A DNA stretch of 64,000 bases from Lachnoclostridium sp. (GTDB taxonomy: Bacteria; Bacillota; Clostridia; Lachnospirales; Lachnospiraceae): the NCBI GenBank assembly GCA_021770065.1, contig JAETRR010000016.1:1-64000 (forward strand). Reading direction: 5' to 3'. A program made the position numbers and the translations under genes. Positions within the stretch are counted from its first letter, which is position 1. Each line of letters starts with the position of its first letter. Shown one piece after another: positions 59,671 to 64,000 of this stretch. The notes under the pieces were generated by a model. That model saw only the letters and a list, made by a program, of their open reading frames with translations, did no database searches and was not told the origin of the DNA.

Positions 59671-61596
59671 TCAAGATGCCAGCCCCTCGTTTTTCAAGGC
59701 GCGCTTTATCAGAACATCCTTGTATTCTTCCGGCAAGTCCTTAAAATATGCGCTAAAGCCCCACACTCTGACAATCAGATTCGGGAATTTCTCCGGATGC
59801 TCCCGTGCCTCCAGCAGTTGTCTGCTGCTGACCACGTTCATCTGCATCTCAAAAAAACCTTTTCGGATACAGGCCATAAGAAAATCCACAAATTTATCCT
59901 GGTTATTGTGAATAAAATCCGGACTCACCATAAAATCAACTACATTTCCATTGAATCTTCCTGCGCCGTACTTGAGCTGTGATGCAAAACCCACGATTTC
60001 TGTAAATCCATCATTGTCTTCATTGGAAATATGCACAGTAAACGGCTCTCCTGCCTTCCGTCCGTCAAAAGATGCCCCAAAATTCCTTGCCGCATCCATA
60101 TATGCGGAGCCGCTTAAGCCTGTCTTCATCCTTCCGCCCAGATAAGAGCGGTACCCTTCGATCTCTTCAGATACACAGGCCGTAATACGGTTCACAAGGT
60201 TCGATATCTCTTCCTCATCCGTTCCGTATCTGGATGCTTTTGCCTTCAATTCTTTTCTCAGACTTTCATTTCCTTCAAAGTTCTGAATCAGAATCTTCTT
60301 TACGTCATACAGGGAATATATCTGTCTTTCAAAAACAAATTCTCTGATATTGAAAAGCGCATCCACCAGATTTCCCATCGCAACGGAAGTAATGCCCACA
60401 TGATGATACCGCGCACCGCCCCAGGATACATCCGTTTTTTTCTCATAGCAGTCTTCCGTAAAGACAGATAAAAGAGGATTGTATTGAAAACGATGGCATG
60501 CCAGCACTCTTTTTACCGCCTTAAGATTTCTACGCAGATAGACAAGGTATTTATCAATCAGATCCTCAAAGGTCTTAATATCCTCCAGGCGCTCCCTTTT
60601 CAGCAGATTGTCCAGAGCTTTCAGATAATTCAAAACTGTCATATTATTCAGACTGGAGCTCTTCCCGATAATTAAAGGCTCCCAGCAGGCTGATGTTCCA
60701 TACTCACAGGCATCCTGTGCGTCAATCCCAAAACGGATCAGTTCCGGAAGCACAACGTCATCATTGGCAATCAAAGGAGCACCGATGCCTGTGGCAATGG
60801 ATTCCAGTGCTGTCTCTATCAGAGATCTGGGCGTATTTTTGTTTACCCGGAGAAGGCATTTCGGCTCTGACTGCTGTACATCCTTCATCGCCTCTATAAA
60901 CAGGTACGTCAGATCATTACAGATATAGTTTCCCTGTTCGTCTGAACGGCCCAGTACAAAGATCTGCCCTGTATCCCCCTTCAGCATATTGCTCTTATAC
61001 TCATAGTTGTGATGGAGTACACGATACAAATCTTTTAATATTTCATGAGCCTCTGTTTTCGTAAGGCTTCCTTTCGCAAGCTCTCTCTGATAATATTCGT
61101 CCAGATAAAAATCCCAGGCTCCAAGACCGGTCAGTCTGTGATCCGTCTGCCAGAAAATCTGATTTACAAACAGCATTCGCTGAATTGCTTCCTCAAATCC
61201 TTCCACCGGTTCATTCTTCAGACGTTCAAACCATCTTCTCTGCCGTTCCATCCGGGTACCGTATGGCTCCAATTCCGCAATGATACGATCCGCAAGCAGT
61301 ATCAGATGATCAAGAACACTGTTATAACTCCGGCAGAAACCATCCGTCACCTCTTCCAGGGGATATTTCAGACCGTTCAGTCCAATATGAAGCACTTTAC
61401 AGTAGGCCGGTGTCAGATTCTCATAGCGGTAGCCCTTGGTGGTGTCCATCACATAGTCTGTATCAATAAAATATACAAACCGGCTTCCCGATATCTGAAC
61501 CCTGATATTTCTGCAGATTAAGGCAAATACCTCATCATAACTTTTGTCTGTTCCGTTTTCCTTAAAATCATCCGGAATTACTCTTTTTGAAATCAT
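59671..61596 (-). CDS. Short glycyl radical enzyme of unknown reaction
   Basis: A 641-residue member of the pyruvate formate-lyase/diol dehydratase superfamily. The radical site is Gly613 in IVRVWGFSAYFKDL (family RVxGYS). The active Cys304 and Glu306 are in TSACWEPL, where the family has GCVEP. GLGAWDFYLDEYYQREL matches the conserved barrel segment. Typical members have about 760-850 residues, so a large N-terminal portion is absent here. The reaction cannot be deduced: the Cys-x-Glu pair favours a dehydratase or other radical lyase over pyruvate formate-lyase, which has Cys-Cys. Neighbours are its activase and two glycosyltransferases. AGGAG lies 5 bases before the start. Confidence 0.85.
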   Translation of the reverse strand: MISKRVIPDDFKENGTDKSYDEVFALICRNIRVQISGSRFVYFIDTDYVMDTTKGYRYENLTPAYCKVLHIGLNGLKYPLEEVTDGFCRSYNSVLDHLILLADRIIAELEPYGTRMERQRRWFERLKNEPVEGFEEAIQRMLFVNQIFWQTDHRLTGLGAWDFYLDEYYQRELAKGSLTKTEAHEILKDLYRVLHHNYEYKSNMLKGDTGQIFVLGRSDEQGNYICNDLTYLFIEAMKDVQQSEPKCLLRVNKNTPRSLIETALESIATGIGAPLIANDDVVLPELIRFGIDAQDACEYGTSACWEPLIIGKSSSLNNMTVLNYLKALDNLLKRERLEDIKTFEDLIDKYLVYLRRNLKAVKRVLACHRFQYNPLLSVFTEDCYEKKTDVSWGGARYHHVGITSVAMGNLVDALFNIREFVFERQIYSLYDVKKILIQNFEGNESLRKELKAKASRYGTDEEEISNLVNRITACVSEEIEGYRSYLGGRMKTGLSGSAYMDAARNFGASFDGRKAGEPFTVHISNEDNDGFTEIVGFASQLKYGAGRFNGNVVDFMVSPDFIHNNQDKFVDFLMACIRKGFFEMQMNVVSSRQLLEAREHPEKFPNLIVRVWGFSAYFKDLPEEYKDVLIKRALKNEGLAS

Positions 61597-61646
61597 AGTT
61601 TCTCCTGTTCCAGTTTCACAAATTTAATTATGATACCGCCCGTCTT

Positions 61647-62048
61647 TTAAAACTCATAAACTGCTTCCTTTAACGACAAGGTCCGTATTGCGGGATCCTT
61701 TTCTGCCAGCAGGCTGCATACGGCATCATAGTCCATGATCGGGCTTATGACCAGCACATCCACTTCTTCCATATCCGGGATTCGGGACAGAGGCACAACC
61801 GGCACTTTGTCAATCATCCGCAGGCCTTCCGCATTTCTGTCAGCAAAATACCGGACCACAATATCGGAATTCTTTATTTCCTCATAAAGCAGCCTTCCAA
61901 TCTCTCCCGCATCGCAGATCCCTATAGTCCGATACCCGCATTCATGAAAATAATCCGCAAATGTCTTCCCTGCATTTCTATTTTCCATCCATCGCTTCAG
62001 CATTGCAAAGCCGTCTCTGTTAAGATTTTCATTTTCCAATTTTCTCAT
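61647..62048 (-). CDS. Rossmann-like nucleotide-binding protein in the glycyl-radical operon
   Basis: A 133-residue protein with a helical N-terminus and a Rossmann-type core. Strand and loop RTIGICDAGEIGRLLYEEI (Gly-rich turn), strand VVRYFADRNAEG and a later VDVLVISPIMDYDAV fit a dinucleotide- or sugar-nucleotide-binding fold. Similar modules occur twice at the N-terminus of the protein encoded upstream. The start overlaps that gene's stop as ATGA. Function unknown. Confidence 0.65.
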   Translation of the reverse strand: MRKLENENLNRDGFAMLKRWMENRNAGKTFADYFHECGYRTIGICDAGEIGRLLYEEIKNSDIVVRYFADRNAEGLRMIDKVPVVPLSRIPDMEEVDVLVISPIMDYDAVCSLLAEKDPAIRTLSLKEAVYEF

Positions 62049-63580
62049 CTGCCTGTTTTATGCTCCCCCTCTGTCTTTAATTGGAACTTCTCTCTATGAG
62101 CATGGTAGTACTGCTCCATCTCTTCGTTCTGGGGGCCATACCCCAGATGTCCCGCTACAGCATTCTCTGCTACCACTATCGCCTTGGACTGAATCATACA
62201 ATATTGGCAGAAAGCTTCTTCGTCTACCCCCATATTTCCCTGCAATACCGGAAATCCTCCCATATGAATCCAGGTACTCCTCTGAAACAGAATGAAGCCG
62301 ATGCTGTAACGAATGGGACAGATGGAATATTGAAATGCTCTTTCGCTTAACATTTTCTGTATTTCATCCAGATCAGAGAACGCAGGGTTTCCCTCTCCCC
62401 ACATAAACCGGGCTGCCTGGGGATTCTCGCATATATTTTTGTGATGCGTGTTATTTGTATATTTTAAGGTTCCAAACTGTTTTTCCCACAAGTCCGCCGC
62501 ACCAAAAATCTCCAGAAGTCTTACATGCCCATAGCCGTTTACCGGAATCAATGGTGTTGCAAACCCCACCACATATCTGCCGTCTCTCTGTGCCCTTATA
62601 TAGGTATCCTTTAATGTCTCAAATATTCCTTTTGTCAGAAAGATATCTTCATCCATTTTATATATATATTTTGCCTCGGGATGGTTAAAGACTGCCAGGT
62701 TCACGGCCAGTGAGACATTATTTCTGCCCGTACTCATATAAGACCACTGCTGTCTCTCGCACAATTTTTTTAAACGTTCATTTACCAGTCCGCTTGTCAC
62801 AATACATACATCAATTTCTTCCGGGACAAAGGCTATCAGTCTTTGAAATACACTTTCCCAGACAGTCTCTTTATAACCGGCCAGAATCACCAGCAGATCT
62901 TCCCGATCCTTCTTCCGGTCATCCATCTGAAATTCCCCGTCCGTTCCTGTGGCTAAGGAATGTACCAGCATCAAGGTGTCCATGTGCATAAAGTCTTTTC
63001 CCGGCTGCATGCCCATCTCTGTCAGGCTCTTATAAATATCTTTATAGTACACACTTGCCACGGCTATAAAGGGCTTTTCTTCTCTCTCTGTCAGCTCCCG
63101 TGCAGAAATAACTTCTCTGCCTTGAAAATATTCTTCTTTTTTCTCAGTTACAATAAAATTTGTTATCCGAAACTGAAACCTTCTAAGCCTGTCCTCATAT
63201 GCATAACAGGTGTTGCCTGTTCCCCAGACTGCAATCTCTTTCGGATAACTCTGGTGAGAACAGCAATATACTGCAAGCAGTTCCTGGCCCGATATATAGC
63301 TTTCCCTCCCATATCCCATAGCCTCCAGACTGCCAATTGCGTCATCTGCATTGTCCGTACACAGAATTACGAATATATGCTCCCGTTCTTCCCCGGCAAG
63401 CTTTCCGGAAGGATAAATCTTCTCTTGCGGTACGGAAATGAGGTTCTTCTCCAGAATATAATCGTCTATATAATATAATATATGGAAGAACGGAAAAAAA
63501 CCCTCCAAATCACTCTGCAGGGATCCGACTCCCCATATAACGATATCTCTGTCTTTTATGATTGAAGCTATCTCCGGCAA
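62045..63580 (-). CDS. GT2-like glycosyltransferase with two N-terminal Rossmann-like modules
   Basis: A 511-residue protein. Module 1 begins DIVIWGVGSLQSDLEGFF (about residues 12-29) and module 2 begins EIAVWGTGNTCYAYEDRL (about 115-132), both Gly-rich strand-turn-helix units. The C-terminal half (about 225-500) resembles GT2 transferases: LVILAGYKETVWESVFQRLI, KYIYKMDEDIFL (D-x-D metal site) and FPVLQGNMGVDEEAF. It starts with TTG after AGGAGG, two bases after the preceding gene. It probably transfers a sugar in the same pathway as the second transferase. Donor and acceptor are unknown. Confidence 0.72.
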   Translation of the reverse strand: MPEIASIIKDRDIVIWGVGSLQSDLEGFFPFFHILYYIDDYILEKNLISVPQEKIYPSGKLAGEEREHIFVILCTDNADDAIGSLEAMGYGRESYISGQELLAVYCCSHQSYPKEIAVWGTGNTCYAYEDRLRRFQFRITNFIVTEKKEEYFQGREVISARELTEREEKPFIAVASVYYKDIYKSLTEMGMQPGKDFMHMDTLMLVHSLATGTDGEFQMDDRKKDREDLLVILAGYKETVWESVFQRLIAFVPEEIDVCIVTSGLVNERLKKLCERQQWSYMSTGRNNVSLAVNLAVFNHPEAKYIYKMDEDIFLTKGIFETLKDTYIRAQRDGRYVVGFATPLIPVNGYGHVRLLEIFGAADLWEKQFGTLKYTNNTHHKNICENPQAARFMWGEGNPAFSDLDEIQKMLSERAFQYSICPIRYSIGFILFQRSTWIHMGGFPVLQGNMGVDEEAFCQYCMIQSKAIVVAENAVAGHLGYGPQNEEMEQYYHAHREKFQLKTEGEHKTGR

Positions 63581-63582
63581 TT

Positions 63583-64000
63583 TTAATCCTTCCTCCTATA
63601 TCCACCATCATTTACTTTGTCTTTATTTTCTCTTATTTTTTTTACAGCCTGCTCCATCAATGGATGATATAAATCTGTAAAAAACTTTCTATTTGTCTCA
63701 AATCCAGTGAAATAAATATAATCCTCTTTATTGACAATACAATTACAATATTTATCAACATATATCTCTGGAAGAATCTGTTTCTCTACAAGGCTGACAT
63801 GCTTACATACCCTTAACACTAAATCTGCCGCTTCTATACTCTTAAATACAAGTTGAGGAATCGTGTGATTTAACATCTGGATCTCTGCCATTTTCCACAT
63901 TCCCTGCTCTAATCCGGCTCTATCACAATCACATTCTTCTAATGAGATCCAAATTTTCTCTTGAAATTCGCTTTTCTGAATATTGGTTATCACAAATAAT
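63583..64000 (-). CDS. Protein with the shared C-terminal domain, 5' end outside the window
   Basis: At least 136 codons; the frame is open to the window edge, so this is probably the C-terminal part of a longer protein. The segment YVDKYCNCIVNKEDYIYFTG matches YIDRFLNCIVTEEDYKYIQ at the end of the glycosyltransferase at 58211. Similarity continues on both sides (an xxxK-x-F-x3-Y stretch after it). It may be another glycosyltransferase whose catalytic domain lies beyond the window. It is two bases upstream of the next gene. Confidence 0.6.
   Translation of the reverse strand, partial: LFVITNIQKSEFQEKIWISLEECDCDRAGLEQGMWKMAEIQMLNHTIPQLVFKSIEAADLVLRVCKHVSLVEKQILPEIYVDKYCNCIVNKEDYIYFTGFETNRKFFTDLYHPLMEQAVKKIRENKDKVNDGGYRRKD

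Overview
The window looks like a chromosomal segment of a spore-forming, strictly anaerobic Firmicute, most likely Lachnospiraceae (class Clostridia). The evidence is a ytfI/gerW sporulation pair, Rex, a multi-cluster [FeFe]-hydrogenase, QueH, glycyl-radical chemistry, YesM/YesN-type two-component systems, a YtrAB-type ABC operon and consensus TTGACA-17-TATAAT promoters. Almost all genes lie on the minus strand, so transcription mostly runs from high to low coordinates. No rRNA, tRNA, CRISPR array or intact insertion sequence was seen.

Region by region: 1-4.5 kb is a mannose/sorbose-type PTS operon (EIIA, BtpA-family protein, EIIB, EIIC, EIID) with a GntR/UTRA regulator and a clear operator over its promoter. 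4.5-7.1 kb holds the ytfI-gerW pair, a small conserved protein and a NUDIX hydrolase. 7.2-9.7 kb is an AT-rich decay zone: a HAD-hydrolase relic, a secreted protein whose signal peptide is frameshifted at a pentanucleotide repeat, a small membrane protein and an internally deleted IS1634-like transposase relic. 9.8-10.7 kb is a lone dCTP-deaminase/dUTPase-fold protein with three membrane segments and no catalytic Glu. 10.8-17.3 kb is an Fbp/Afu-type ABC importer beside a YesM/YesN two-component system. 17.3-26 kb is mostly housekeeping: TepA, MetY, a CFI-box-like protein, YebC, a MazF-type RNase without an adjacent antitoxin, Alr, Rex and an ABC-F protein. 26-36 kb carries envelope and ion-homeostasis genes: cardiolipin synthase, VanY-type carboxypeptidase, the YtrA-like operon, an NlpC/P60 hydrolase, an amidase and Ktr/Trk potassium uptake. 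36-44.6 kb has a phosphodiesterase, the hydrogenase, acylphosphatase, a divergently oriented kinase/regulator pair, ArgH, QueH and a second VanY.

44.7-46.7 kb is an AT-rich two-gene unit (AAA ATPase plus HEPN-domain protein) that resembles an abortive-infection or toxin-antitoxin module. 46.8-50 kb is a third two-component system with an extracytoplasmic protein of unknown role. 50.3-51.8 kb is an SsuB/TauB-type ABC ATPase and permease with no binding protein. 52-57.2 kb is a tandem array of three AAA-ATPase_like/PD-(D/E)XK paralogues. The third gene is a mosaic of the other two, and the whole array lies between two copies of the same permease-end/terminator segment.

57.4-64 kb (continuing beyond the window) is the least explained locus. 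It is a tightly packed operon with a short glycyl radical enzyme, its radical-SAM activase, two glycosyltransferases, Rossmann-like modules and a C-terminal domain shared by two of the proteins. It is the best candidate here for an undescribed pathway. Several families of short palindromic repeats sit at gene ends through the window, including one near-perfect 243-bp inverted repeat.
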